Source of the DNA: Globodera rostochiensis
Taxonomy: Eukaryota; Nematoda; Chromadorea; Rhabditida; Heteroderidae
DNA: 64,000 nt
Assembly: GCA_018350325.1 (NCBI GenBank)
Contig: JAEVLN010000005.1
Location: 3,942,393-4,006,392 of the forward strand
Reading direction: 5' to 3'
The position numbers and the translations under genes are program-made. The notes beneath the pieces are model-generated. The model was given only the letters and a program-made list of their open reading frames with translations, had not been told where the DNA came from and did not search any database. Shown piece after piece: positions 1 to 10,493 of this stretch. Each line of letters opens with the position of its first letter. Position 1 is the first letter of the stretch.

Positions 1-413
1 CCTTCGCATTCAGTCTCCAAATTTCTTTTCTCGAATTGTCGAAAATCCCCCGCCCACTCCCACCCCTCCGATTTACCACATTTGCGTTGGGGGGAAACAT
101 GTTTAATTACCCAGGTTTGACCTTCATAATAAAACTTTATTTGTTCGTTCGGGTTCCGGGGGTCTTCGGTTCTGCATTCGTCTGAGCTCCGAGCCTTGTG
201 CATCCCCGAAACTTTGTGAAGTTTCGATCCCCCCGACTTCCGCCCGTGGACGTACTGCTCGAGCGTGGACAAATCTCCCCTCCGCAGACGAGCCCCGGAA
301 GCATTCAGGGAAAGCGAGCCAGGAGGGCACAACTCCTCAGACGTGCCGAACACCCCCACACGAAAATCTGTCCCTTCCCACCCGTTGCAATCATCGGGGA
401 AGTGCCGCCACAG
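1..413 (+). repeat. 5' LTR of the BEL/Pao element (left end cut by window)
   Basis: This segment aligns with 3261-3684. Shared landmarks are a CTTCATAATAAA-type polyadenylation signal (near 124-136 and 3386-3396), the run around GTGCATCCC and a common end at GCCGCCACA. The copies differ at many positions, so the insertion is old or was rearranged. Confidence 0.75.
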
Positions 414-626
414 ATTTTTTTTGGTGCAACGGCCGGGTTGGATCCACTTGCGAAGTCTTGCATCCAGCCCGCCGCCGTCGGTTCAGCAACTGCCTGTTTG
501 CTGTGCCCGCGACTGCCTGTGTCGCCTCCAGCCACTGAACATCTTTTGGACTGCCTGTGAGCGTCGAAAAACCAAAGTGCAGAGCGCCTGCCGGGGTACG
601 CCGGTGATACCCTGAGCACCCGCCCG

Positions 627-895
627 CTCGTCGACCGCCGCTTTCGGCCACCGACCGTTTCCGTCGACCACCAGTCTCGTCGACCGCCGCTGCTTTCGGC
701 CACCGACCGTTTCGTCGACCACCAGTCTCGTCGCCGCCGCTTTCGGCCACCGACCGTTTCCGTCGACCACCAGTCTCGTCGACCGCCGCTTGCCACCGAC
801 CGTTTCCGTGACCACCAGTCTCGTCGACCGCCGCTTCGGCCACCGACCGCCGTCGCGACCACCAGTCTCGTCGACCGCCATTTCCGCCGACCACC
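627..895 (+). repeat. GC-rich tandem repeat, unit about 46-51 bp, five to six copies
   Basis: Units share the core GACCACCAGTCTCGTCGACC followed by a CGGCCACCGACCG tail. They lie in the leader between the 5' LTR and gag. The long minus-strand reading frames here are by-products of the repeat. Confidence 0.8.
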
Positions 896-1049
896 CCGGT
901 TCCGGTCCTGTCGCTTTCGCGACGCCGTTTTCGGCGACCGTAGTTGTTCTAGTCGGCGTCGACCTTTTCCGTCGGACCGTCGACCACCGTCTCAGTCGAC
1001 CGCCGTTCCGGTCGACCGCCGTTCGTCGACCCTCTTCTCGGGACGACAT

Positions 1050-2200
1050 GTCGGGAGAAGAATCCGCTCCAGTCTTGGAGCCTCTGAAGGCCTTCGCACG
1101 CATATCGGCGAGGTAGCCAACATCTTGCAGAAAGAAAATACGATGAGGTGCGGTACCGACTGCGATTGGTGACGGCCCAACCTCAACGCCTCGATCGCGG
1201 GTGGAGGGCTACAACGAGAAGTGGTGCCAAATAATCGACGGCCTCGAGGGGGAGGAAAGACGCGGAGGAGGCGATTTACGCCACATTCCCCCACGGCCGC
1301 TTGCCGATCTGACGAGGGGGACGAACTGCTGTTGGCCAACGCCCGTTTTTGGAGCAGTGCGAGGTGGCCCAACACGCTGGTCATGGCCTCCACCACCCTG
1401 GACGAAATCGTCTTCGAGACCCGAGTCAGCGAGTTCAAGCATCCGACACACCGGGAATAACAACGGACCAGCCGACGCCGAGGATCCTCGACGAGACCCA
1501 TCACCGGAGCTCGGAGCCAGGGATCCGGAATTGCGATTCGACAACCCAGCCATTGCCCAATCAACCCCGGACCAGAAACCTCTCTCCCAGCGGTACAGCC
1601 GAGTCAAGCTGCCGCCGATCCGTCTGCCGAACTTCTCGGGAGACCGAAGGAATGGCCGACCCTGGCAAATTTTCTCCTCCGCCGTCGACTCCGAGCCGAG
1701 CTACGACAACGTCTTGAAGGAGCCACCTGTTGTCCCTGCTGGACAAATCGTGCTGAATGTCGTCGCCGGATATCTCCACCAATGACAACTACCCACGTGT
1801 CGTTGATCTGTTGAAGCGCCGGTTTGGCGACCCCCGCGCTGAAGGAGTCCATCCAGGCCGAGCTATGCCATCTCCCAGTTGCCGGAGATCGGTTGCGAGC
1901 CTGCGGAAGTTCCACGACGTCATCGAACGAGTTTGCCGCCAGCTGGCCGACCGGGATCAAGGACGACACGTGGGTCGTCTTTGCCATAAAAGAGAGACTG
2001 CCGCGAGGATCTCGCAGAATTAATCAAAGAGAACGCCGACTCGGCCGTGACTGGAACAGCGACTCGTAGGAAAGAGCTGGATCAGCTCATCTCGGTAAGG
2101 AAGAGGTCCAAAGTGCCCGAAGTGTCCGAGAGGAAGACAGCCACCCCTCGCGACGAGACCATCGACCATTCAAACCGCATCCCGAAACGACGCGCACTTT
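1050..2200 (+). pseudogene. Degenerate BEL/Pao gag
   Basis: Gag-like stretches are spread over several frames with stops between them. The most recognisable is KLPPIRLPNFSGD near 1606-1650, which matches the 'LP.FSGD..W' start of the BEL gag domain, followed by LKRRFGDPRA-like and LRKFHDVIERVCRQL-like pieces near 1800-1950. At least two frameshifts separate these blocks, so no single product can be made. The frame becomes clean again at 2208. Confidence 0.6.
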
Positions 2201-2207
2201 CGCCGTC

Positions 2208-3716
2208 ATGAACCGCGGTGGTCGGGACGGACCGCGCTGCTCACTCTGTGAAGGTCGACACAAACCAAGCAAATGCCAGAGATTCAGCAACCCGCAAGCG
2301 CGGAGTGACCGCCTCAAGGAGCAAAACCGATGTCTGAATTGCCTCCTAGAGGGACACCGCCCCAACGACTGCCCATCCGACCGCAGATGCAGTCGATGTC
2401 AAGGAAGACATCATTTCCTCGTCTGTTTTGCCCGGGACAACGCTGCGCCGCCCAACCGCCGGAACGTGCGACCGCCACCGACCCGGCAACCGTACCAAGC
2501 CATGCCAGTCGCAACTCGCGCAAACCCAAACCGCCGGTTCCCACCCAGCCGAGGACCTACCCAAGCGCATCCGGTCACGGAGCAACGGAGCCAGGTCAAA
2601 AGCGAACGACCTAACGAACCGACACTCGCTGGGGCAGCCACCGGAGATGTACTGGTCGCCGCCGCGGTCGGCCTCCCAAGGAAAAAGCCCTTCGCCTATT
2701 TGATGACCAAGAAGCTATTAGTCTCGGCCCGAGGGCGGAAGCAACGGATACCCGTCTTCGTTTTCTTTGACTCCGGCAGTCAGACGAGTTTCATCTCCAG
2801 CCGACTGGTCGACCAACTGCAGCCGCCACGTGGCCACGGGATCGACCAGCTCGAAATTCACGGATTCGGAGGAGCCGATCAGGATCCCTTAAACATCCAA
2901 TCGCCAACCTACGCCGTCCAGATACAGAGGGAAAACGGAAAATGGGAAGAAATGATCCTCAACCGAACCAAGGAAATCTCGACGGCGTTCGAGATGGTCG
3001 AGTGGGGCGGGGATGGGGACACCGACGCTTTGGACGAGGGGAAGGACGGATTCGAGTACACGAAGGAAAAGCCGGACATCATGATCGGAATCCGCCAATT
3101 TTGGCGGTTTTTCATAGCCAAAGAAGGAGAAGTCGCCCCTGGACTATTCTTGATCCGAACGATCTTCGGAACAGTGATCGGAGGCGAGACGGAACTCGGA
3201 CGGTCACCCGAGCAGGGCAACTCTCTCTCCTTGATCCCACCGGATCTGTTCCCCCAAAAACACTCGCATTCATTCTCCACATTTCATTTCTTCCCGAATT
3301 GTCGGAATTCCTCCCCGAACTCCACCCCTCCGATTTTCCACATTTCTGTTGGGGGGGAAAACTGGGTTATTAACCCAAGTGAGCTTCATAATAAACTTTA
3401 TTTGATGTTCGAATTCGGGTTCCGGGGGTCCTCGGTTGCATTTCGTCTGAGGTCCCGAGCCTTGTGCATCCCTCCGAAACTTTGTGGAAGTTTCGCCCCC
3501 CGACTTCCGCCCGTGGACGTACTGCTCGAGCCCGTGGACAAATCTCCCCTCCGCAGACGAGCCCCGGAAGCATTCAGGGGAGCGAGCCACAAGAGGGCAC
3601 AACTCCTCAGACGTGCCGAACACCCCCACACAAAATCTGTCCCTTCCCCCACCCGTTGCAAATCATCGGGGAAGTGCCGCCACAGCTGGTACTGCTTGAG
3701 TTTGGTGATTTATTGA
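2208..3716 (+). pseudogene. Truncated BEL/Pao polyprotein: zinc knuckles plus aspartic protease, running into the 3' LTR
   Basis: This 502-codon frame starts at an ATG just before the nucleocapsid. Three cysteine motifs follow in order: [27 protein letters not shown] and [14 protein letters not shown] basic, proline-rich linker leads to a retropepsin-like domain with the active-site string [11 protein letters not shown] near residues 187-197 and the downstream PDIMIG block typical of the DUF1758/A17 group. After about residue 346 the frame enters the LTR at 3247 and the remaining residues are LTR-encoded. Full-length elements continue into reverse transcriptase, which is missing, so the open frame is a relic of a deletion and probably not a functional product. 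Confidence 0.75.
3247..3684 (+). repeat. 3' LTR of the BEL/Pao element
   Basis: It is bounded by TG at 3247 (TGTTCCCCCAAAAA) and CA at 3683-3684 (GCCGCCACA), giving a 438-bp LTR. The sequence beyond 3685 is AT-rich and unrelated. Confidence 0.65.
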
Positions 3717-3889
3717 AAAGAGAATCTTTTTATCCTACGAGTAATTTGTCACTATAAGAGCAACAAAAAAATAAAATCAAAAATTGTAAGTAATTTTGTG
3801 TTTAATTTGAATTGTGAGAGTTGAGAATAATTATTTATTTAATTTGCTGGAGGAAGAAACTCAACAAAGCAATTATTACATTGACCAGT

Positions 3890-4483
3890 TCAGCATCATT
3901 GGCATTTGCAGGCAAATTCCAAGCTCAAAAATAGCCTTTTTGGGTTAAAATGGCACTTTTGGACCTTTAGCGCCTATTTTGCTTTATTTTGAACTTTTTG
4001 TCCCTATTTTGGCATTTTTTCAAATATTTTTTTAAGAAAAAATGTTAATAAATCAAAAATTCCCCCGTAAAAGCGCTTTTTTCAATTTCCAAAATTTTCT
4101 CCTAAAAATTGATTTTATTATCCGTATAGAGAGTTTTCTTGGACCTAAAAAAGCAATTTTTAAAAGAAAATTTTTGAGAAAAATAGAAAATTTTATAAAA
4201 TAATTATTTTTATTTTGTCTATTCAAAATTGATCGTCATTTTCGTAAAATGATGATTATTACTAAGAAAAATATTTGTGAGATGTCTGGAATATTGATTT
4301 GGTTCCAGTTAAAAAAGATTTAGGCCATATTATTAAAGAATATGATTATATGAATGCCCATTCAATTGGGCTGTCATTTATTATTTTCAATAATTTTTTT
4401 CAAAGCTAAATAATTTATTAATATTTAAAAATGTTAATTTTATTCTAAAATTTACGAAAATTTTTGAGTAATATGGAATTCAA
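3890..4483 (+). repeat. Class A 5' region of SVH copy 1, headed by a dispersed repeat
   Basis: From about 3905 (AAGCTCAAAAATAGCC) this matches 14940-15480, upstream of the SVH gene at 16236, in the same order and orientation. It carries the conserved blocks GAGATGTCTGGAATATTG (4279 on), the GAATGCCCATTCAATTGGGC region (about 4350-4372) and TTTATTA/AAAGCTAAATAA. The first 150 bases also occur reversed near 51110-51245. Confidence 0.65.
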
Positions 4484-4490
4484 TATAAAA
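4484..4490 (+). promoter_or_regulatory. TATA box of SVH copy 1 (class A)
   Basis: TATAAAA lies 34 bases before the ATG at 4524. Between them is the conserved ACTAAATTCAGAGGTT block, whose ATTCAG is the likely start of transcription. The same arrangement recurs in other class A copies. Confidence 0.5.
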
Positions 4491-4523
4491 GCCACTAAAT
4501 TCAGAGGTTTTTTGTCTAATAAA

Positions 4524-5086
4524 ATGGAAGAATTTTGGGTTTTAATTGTGGTTTTGTTCTTCGCAACAAATGCAATGGACAAAGCCGAAGCCGTAAAAGT
4601 AAAATTGGAGGAAACGCCCCTCAAAACATTTGATGAAATATTCGGAGAAGGCTGGTGGGAGGGACAAAGGTGAAGCCGAAGATTTGAAAACGCCGGCGCC
4701 AACAAACTTTGGACAAAATGTCCATCACCAAATCGATCGACAGAACACCCAAATTGGACAAATTGAACCCAATTCAACTGATCAGAATCCTCCTCTTACA
4801 GAGTCTGATCATTCTGGACAAATTGAACCCAATTCAACTGATCAGAATCCTCCTCTTACAGAGTCTGATCATTCTGGACAAATTGAACCCAATTCAACTG
4901 ATCAGAATCTTCTTCTCACAGAGTCTGATCACTCTGATAATGCCAATTCAAACGAAAATATTGCTGAAAATGAGCGAAAAAGTAAAATTATTAACAAATT
5001 CCTCTCAATTAAAGACGAATTTAAGCAAAAAAAAACATTCCAAAAAAGAATGGGCTCAAATTGACAATAGAATTGCTAAGCAAAGA
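4524..5086 (+). pseudogene. SVH copy 1, frameshifted and truncated
   Basis: The frame opens with a good signal peptide (MEEFWVLIVVLFFATNAM). A 4-base insertion in the codons after EGWW (about 4660) shifts it, and the reading continues in another frame through three 60-base repeat units (GQIEPNSTDQNPPLTESD). A second shift lies in an A-run at about 5030. Homology stops inside the first HTH-like module at IAK (about 5086), so the second and third modules and exon 2 are missing. The ATG at 4464 is in frame but lies upstream of the TATA box, so 4524 is the family start. Confidence 0.8.
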
Positions 5087-5459
5087 TCCGCTGTCGAATA
5101 GTCAGTTACTGTCGAAAAGTCCTAGCCCCCCGGTTTACGGTATGCGGCAAAGCGTTTAAACAGATTTTTGGACTTCGGTATGCGAGCCAATGCACGCCAT
5201 GAAAGACATTCCGACGACTTTGCTCATAATAAAATAAAACATTTATATACCTTCAGTCACATTTGTGTCATTCTTCTGCTTCGGCAATTAGGCAAAAAGC
5301 GGAAAAACTAATCCGACAAAATACAAACCGGGATTTTTGGGAAAAATCGGGACCGGCATTGACCGGACCGTGAAAGCCAGGATCGGTATCGCGACCAGCA
5401 TTTTGATGCGGATCGGGAAAAACCGGAACCGGGAATGGGAAATTTTTTTGGTTGTAAAT

Positions 5460-5537
5460 TAGTGATGCACGAGACCCAAAATTTCCCGATACTCGAGACT
5501 CGATACCGAGACACCCCGAGACTCTCGTGCATCACTA
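5460..5537. mobile_element. 78-bp foldback MITE
   Basis: The ends are perfect inverted repeats: TAGTGATGCACGAGA at the left and its complement at the right. Flanks GTTGTAAAT (left) and GTTGTAAT (right) look like a slightly decayed 8-bp target duplication, which suggests hAT-type mobilisation. A related end (TCTCGAGCATCACTA) lies inside the insertion at 10799-11338. Confidence 0.6.
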
Positions 5538-5852
5538 GTTGTAATGGTCAAGGGTGAAACAAAAATGTTTTTTTTTATTATTCATTCAAAAATATCTTTC
5601 CCATTGTCTTCACTTTAATTGCCGCATCATCCTTTTACAATTATGCTTTTCTTCTGGCAGGGGAAGTCGGCGATGCCGCTAGGCGCTGCCGAGAAAATTT
5701 TGAATTTTTGACTTGATTTGTTAAGAGATTTGCAATCAAAGTTTAAAAAAAATACGGCAATTTTTCAAGCTTTTTGTCGGAATGGAGGGCAGCGGGAATT
5801 ATTTAGAAAATTTTAACGATTTTTGTTAAGAAAAATGGTTATTCGTGTGCAC

Positions 5853-5932
5853 CAGGGATGAGAATCGCTATCGATATCGCGCGTTATTTATCGCATTTAT
5901 CGCCTTTTTGGGCATATCGCTAGTCAGAAAAA
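5853..5932 (+). mobile_element. hAT-type MITE remnant, one end
   Basis: CAGGGATGAGAATCGC preceded by GTGTGCAC resembles the left end of the complete MITE at 41552-41694. The right end is not present. Confidence 0.4.
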
Positions 5933-6426
5933 GCAGAAATTCCCAAAGCCAGCGCGAAGATTTTCAAAGAATTCAAAAGGAATTGGATTTGCCCTAAAAT
6001 GTTCTAATCAAAGAATCGCAGGTCAAAAATTGATTGCGTATTGTGCGCATTTTACGAGAACTGTTCAGCTTGCATTGCCAGTGCTCTCGGGGGATACGAG
6101 GAGTTTTATAATATTTACATTTTTTTGAAATTCTTGAAGAAGAAATTCAATATTTATGTATTTTTCCGAAAAATTCTTACGAAAAATGCAATAAACACAA
6201 CAAACGAACCCTTAAAATTCAAAAATTTTTTCAAACAAAAATGCACTCCCCTAAAAATGACTTTTTCTTGGACCAAAAATGCACCATTAAAGATTGTTAT
6301 TTTCCCTAAATTTTTTTATTTTTGATTTATAAAATATTCCTAAAAATGTGAAAAATAAATACACTAACTGCCAATTCTTTTTTCATTGACCCTTCGTTCA
6401 AATACTTCCCAAATTTATATTTTCAT

Positions 6427-7341
6427 TTACTGAATATTTGATCCAAAATTCTCTTCCATAGAATGTCCATCGACAGAATTTGGAAGAAATTGCTCTCGTC
6501 TAAATTGCTTTTTCCACATATACAAAGTGCTTGTTCCAATCTTCAACATTTTGGCAATGTTTTCATCACTATTTTTTGGGTTTTTGTATTTAATTTCATA
6601 ATAAAGTTTCATCAATTCCTTTTGTTTGTTGGAGTGTTTATGGTTTGGTTCTGTAAAAGAATTTTTATTAATGTAAATAAATAAATAAAATTGGGCTCGA
6701 ATTTACTCACTGGATTGGCCAAGTTCACGTTTCCAAGCGTAAATTGTTGTAAAACTGAGGCCCAACTCTTTTGCGACAGTTTTATCTAATTCATTTTGAT
6801 ATAAACTTTTGAATCCGTCCCGCTTTAACTCGGCTTTCTTTTGATCAAATTTCTCTACCAAATTTTTTCGCTCATTTTTTGGATTTTTTAGGCTTAAGTC
6901 TAATTCTTTTTTCCATTCATATATTTTTGAGCGACTGGCTTTTAAATGTTTAGCAATTTTGATTTCAATTTGAATTCTTTCTTTGTAAGGAAATTTTCCT
7001 TTTTGCTTTAATTCTTCTTTCATTACGTGGAATTTGTCAACAATTTTACGTTTTCGCTCATCTTCAGCATTATCAGAGTACTCTGTGAGAGGAGGATTCT
7101 GATCAGTTGAATTGGGTTCAATTTGTCCAATTTGGGTGTTCTGCCGGCCGATTTGGTGATGGACATTTTGTCCAAAGTTTGTTGGCGCCGGCATTTTCAA
7201 ATCTTCGGCTTCACCTTTGTCCCACCAGCCTTCTCCGAATATTTCATCAAATGTTTTGAGTTCCAATTTTACGGATTCGGCTTTGTCCAGTAAATTTGTT
7301 GAGAAGAATGACAGCAAAATTAAAATCGAAAATGTTTTCAT
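6427..7341 (-). CDS. SVH copy 2: secreted repeat/HTH-like protein, 284 aa
   Basis: The start is the ATG at 7341. Exon 1 is 7341-6711, the intron 6710-6651 (60 bp, GTGAGT...ACAG) and exon 2 6650-6427; phase 1 is kept across the junction. The protein has a signal peptide (MKTFSILILLSFFSTNLL, residues 1-18), the acidic FDEIFGEGWW segment (31-40), a single repeat unit (about 71-89) and three HTH-like modules (about 97-150, 156-210 and 219-270). Only one NST sequon is present, the low end of the family range. The N-terminal MKTFSI differs from the usual MEEFW although the following bases match. The family was not recognised. Secretion is well supported; DNA binding is inferred only from the repeated pattern IAKHLKxxRxKIYxWKKE. 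Confidence 0.78.
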
Positions 7342-7789
7342 TTTATTTGGGCAAAAAACTTCTGAATTTAGAGAGATTTATGTTTAATGAGAGTTAATTT
7401 AATAAATTTAAAGGAAAATCAATGGAAAAATTTGTCAATCAATGGTAATGAAGTTGTGTCAAATTTTTTAAATTTATTTAATATTATTAATTTATTATTT
7501 AGCATTAATAAAAAAATAATTGAAAGTAATAAATGACAACCCATAATTGAATGGGCATTATTATATAAATCATACTCACCCTAATCAATGTTCGTGACAT
7601 CTCATAAATATTTTTCCTAAACATTTTGAACCGGGACAAAATCAATACTCGGGGAATTTGAGGCTGATCAGGCCCATTTTATGCTTTTTGAATTTTAAAC
7701 ATTACTTGTCAAGTCTGCAAAAATTGATGATTTTTCGTTTAGCAAAGAAATTCTACTATTGCCGAAAATTGTCCCTAAAAGGGATAAAT

Positions 7790-8066
7790 GCCCATTCAAT
7801 TATGAGCTGGCATTTATTACTTTCAATCATTTTATTAAAGCTAAATAATATTTATTAATATTGTAAAATTTGAATATTTATTATTTTTGAAATTTTAAGA
7901 AATTTGTGAGAAATTTTCAAGACAAATTTTTTATAGGCATTCTTTGCAACAAATGCACTGGACAAAGCCGAATCCGTAAAATCCAAATTGGACAAATTGA
8001 ACCCAATTCAACTGATCACTCTGGACAAAGTGAACCCAATTCAACTGATCAGAATCTTCCTCTCAC
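7790..8066 (+). pseudogene. SVH copy 3: class A upstream region joined to a signal-peptide/repeat fragment
   Basis: 7790-7930 carries the conserved upstream block (AATGCCCATTCAATTATGAG, AAAGCTAAATAATATTTATT). From 7936 it encodes the second half of the signal peptide and the KAESV site, then jumps straight to repeat-unit sequence (ACCCAATTCAACTGATCA) and ends at about 8066. The acidic segment, modules and exon 2 are lost. Confidence 0.65.
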
Positions 8067-8372
8067 AAAAGTCAAGTTTTAAGGTTGCATTTTTGAGTAT
8101 GCAAAATTCAAGTTTTAAGGTTGTATTTTTGATTGAGTATGCAAAATTCAAGTTTTAAGGAAAAGTCAAGATTTAAATTGATTTTATTTTGAGAATACAA
8201 AAGTCAAGTTTTAAGGTTGTATTTTTGGAAATAAAAGTCAAGTTTTAAGATTGCATTTTTGAGTATGCAAAATTCAAGTTTTAAGGTTGTATTTTTGATT
8301 GAGTATGCAAAATTCAAGTTTTAAGGAAAAGTCAAGATTTAAATTGATTTTATTTTTGCGGGGTCGGGGAAT
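8067..8372 (+). repeat. Tandem duplication of a roughly 165-bp AT-rich unit
   Basis: The block AAAGTCAAGTTTTAAGGTTG through TCAAGATTTAAATTGATTTT occurs twice, starting near 8067 and near 8231, and contains shorter internal repeats of CAAGTTTTAAGG. It begins exactly where the repeats of SVH copy 3 end. Confidence 0.75.
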
Positions 8373-8439
8373 CCGCATTTGCGGACCTTCATATGACGCC
8401 GAGCCTAATTGGAAAAATGAATCGAAGGAATAGGAGAAG

Positions 8440-8712
8440 CCCGGGGTTTTACATTCTTTGAATTTTTGCTTTTTTAGTAACAAATTAAAATTGTAAAAAA
8501 GTTAATGAAAATGAAAAGTGGGCTTTCCGGTGAGGACAAAAAATCAGGCAAAGAAATCGCTAAAAGATTTGGTGTTTTAAATATTGGCACAATAAACCAA
8601 TAGAAAAAAGAATTTGGCTTAAATCGAAAAAATCCAAAAAATGGGCGAAAAGATTTGGTAAAGAAATTTGATCAGATGAAAGCCGAGTTAATGCCGGATT
8701 CAAAATTAATTG
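8440..8712 (+). pseudogene. SVH middle-exon fragment (third/fourth module type), decayed
   Basis: CTTTTTTAGTAACAAATTA and what follows match the start of the extra internal exon of the SVH gene at 16236 (17347-17690): MKSGLSGEDKKSGKEIAKRF-type sequence, a stop inside the recognition helix (CAATAGAAAAAAGAA) and the next-module start up to FDQMKAELM. Deletions relative to 17359-17718 break the frame. It is the only second instance of this exon in the window. Confidence 0.65.
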
Positions 8713-8719
8713 CTAAAAA

Positions 8720-9372
8720 ATAATTGAAAGTAATGACAGCACATTGAAATGGGCATTCATATAAATCATTTAATAATATCTCACCCCAATCAATATTCCT
8801 GACAGTTCATAAATATTATTCTTACTAATAATCATCATTTTATAGAAAGATACTTTAAAATAATTTATAACTAACGGTTTATGTGTGCCACCAGCAGGTG
8901 CACTAACCGCTTGTAAGGGGGGGGGCCTTATAAGTTACAACCAACATTTTTGAAAAATTTTTATTTTAAAATTTAAAAATATGTTATTTGATGCGTTGAT
9001 TACGAAATAAAAATTAAGAATTAAATCGGTGTTTGAATGGGTTGAAATTTTTGAATTAAGGAAAAAATTACTTTTTTTTCATTAAGCTTCAGCGGACGGA
9101 GGCTTTGTCTTTGGCGGAATGATCACTTGGCCACTACAATTATCTTTTCACTGCCTCTGCAACAATTTTGAAATCCCTCCAGGCTAACAATTTTTCAAAT
9201 CAGGGCTGTCTTACAAAGTTTACATTTTCAAGAGCCAAGTTTAGCCAAACAAAATTAGCACACAAATTACTCAACTCATTCCCTCTGTCTCCAATTTTTT
9301 TTCGGGCGTTGATTTGCTTTCCGCCAAGGGCCAAAGTTCAGCCAAAACCATTTTTTTTCCATATCAAACAAA
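8720..9372. other. No gene seen; reversed SVH upstream DNA then unique sequence
   Basis: 8720-8850 is class A upstream DNA in reverse orientation (AATGGGCATTCATATAAATC, AATCATCATTTTATA). From 8880 on I see no open frame with protein-like composition apart from a weak 71-codon ORF at 9168-9383 that I could not match to anything. Confidence 0.4.
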
Positions 9373-9560
9373 TGCTACAGTAATTTTCACTCCCGTCCGA
9401 ATTATCTTAAAACAATGTCGGAAAGCCACATTAAAAGGATGATCCCACGATAAACTCGGGATTCCTTCCGCTCTCGGATGTTGTGGTAAAGGAATGCCTT
9501 TTCCCCGGTCCGATTGCATAAGTTGCACAATCACACCCGCCGGTGCTTAGTCCAAAGTGT
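9373..9560 (-). CDS. Unassigned coding-like fragment (partial exon)
   Basis: On the minus strand about 60 codons are open, reading APAGVIVQLMQSDRGKG near the start and SWDHPFNVAFRHCFK in the middle, ending at a TGA near 9373. The composition (mixed hydrophobic, aromatic and charged residues, W, C, H) is more protein-like than the surroundings. There is no start codon or clear splice acceptor, and the frame upstream carries a stop, so this is a piece of a gene or a remnant. I do not recognise the family. Confidence 0.3.
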
Positions 9561-9650
9561 TCCGTCCAATTCCATTCATAAAGCATTGACTAATGGGAAT
9601 GAAATTCATTTCATGGCTCAGATAAACGGCTTCCATAACAGCTTATTTAG

Positions 9651-9887
9651 CTGATCTGCAATCTCGATGTCAACCAGCTAAAGGAACGACTTGGTGAGAA
9701 GCTGCTAGACCGCCTACGACCGGATTTGGCCTTCCTCATCAGGTTGGCCGGTCTTTCGAGAGGCAAGGATTTGGAGATGGTCAAAAGCCAGGCCGAAGAA
9801 CTTGAGCTCCTCTTAAAACACATAAAGCACAAATTCCGGACCAAGTTCATCAGTGTGTTCAAGCCATCCACCAATCTGGAAATTTAA
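9651..9887 (+). CDS. Unassigned helical coding fragment, 78 codons
   Basis: The frame reads from LICNLDVNQLKERLGEKL to a TAA at 9885 without an ATG at its start. It is rich in Leu, Lys, Glu and Arg with heptad-like spacing (LEMVKSQAEELELLLKH), so it probably forms an amphipathic helix or coiled coil. Its GC content is higher than the flanks. It ends just before a poly-C run and a reversed SVH fragment. It could be a last exon or a remnant; function unknown. Confidence 0.35.
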   Translation: MICNLDVNQLKERLGEKLLDRLRPDLAFLIRLAGLSRGKDLEMVKSQAEELELLLKHIKHKFRTKFISVFKPSTNLEI

Positions 9888-9984
9888 TGGAAAAGGCTTG
9901 AAGTCTTCTATTCAGTTGCCCATCCCCCCCCCTTTTTGGAATTTTTGGTGTTTGTCCTGCCGAAATAGTAAATATGGACCGAAA

Positions 9985-10076
9985 TGTTTTGCGTGGCGTT
10001 TCCTTCAATTTTACGGATTCAGCTTGTCCAGTGAATCCAAAGAATGACACCAAATTAAAATCCAAAGCACTTCCAT
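9985..10076 (-). pseudogene. SVH 5' fragment (signal peptide only)
   Basis: From the ATG at 10076 the DNA matches the first roughly 85 bases of the family, but a small deletion near LIWCHSLDS shifts the frame before KAESV. Homology ends at the ACATTT of the acidic segment. No repeat or module follows. Confidence 0.6.
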
Positions 10077-10493
10077 TTAATTAACCCAAAAATTCGATGA
10101 CGGGGGTCGGGGAAGCCGGTGTTGGCCATGTCGTGGATCGGGGACTACCCCATTTTTAGGCGCTGGGTCGGGGAAGAACCCTACTTCAACTATTGGGGTT
10201 GATAATGACGTCATCGCAACCAAAAGTCGACATATAGTTTAAGCCTAAACCAATTGAAGGGGTACTTGCGCTTAAATTGTTAAGCCTAAACCAATTAAAG
10301 GGGTACTAAGCGCACCCCATCCCCTTGGACATATTGCACGACGTTTGAAATGTGAACATTTAAAAAGTGAAATAAAGGTGTTCATAAACAATTCATGAAA
10401 AGCTTGAATTGTTTGTTAGGAAAATGAAAAATAAGCAGTCCACTGCAGATACAGAAAAAACTCAAAGAAAGGGTTGGGGGTTTTCAAACATTT

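Larger units (their letters stand above)
1..3684 (+). mobile_element. BEL/Pao LTR retrotransposon, internally deleted, 5' end outside the window
   Basis: Two related LTR copies (1-413 and 3247-3684) bracket a GC-rich interior with a decayed gag (about 1050-2200) and an ORF with zinc knuckles and an aspartic protease. The interior ends at the protease, and no reverse transcriptase, RNase H or integrase is present, so the element could not move on its own. Base composition differs sharply from the AT-rich DNA after 3.7 kb. Family assignment rests on the three-knuckle array followed by a DSGSQ protease. Confidence 0.8.
5101..6426. other. Intergenic stretch of transposon debris, no gene seen
   Basis: It holds a small foldback element (5460-5537), a hAT-type MITE end (5853-5932), a SINE-like segment with the GGCGCTGCCG palindrome (about 5560-5760, palindrome 5666-5691) and an AT-rich repeat (about 6180-6300, ACTTTTTCTTGGACCAAAAA) that also occurs near 42900-42970. 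The short reading frames here show no recognisable protein. Confidence 0.5.

Noticed and set aside
305..1103. Long minus-strand ORFs rich in RRDWWSTETVGG
   Set aside because: They follow the 46-51 bp tandem repeat of the BEL/Pao leader and are open only because of its composition.
4464..4523. Upstream ATG of SVH copy 1
   Set aside because: It lies upstream of the TATA box; homologous copies start at the MEEFW codon.
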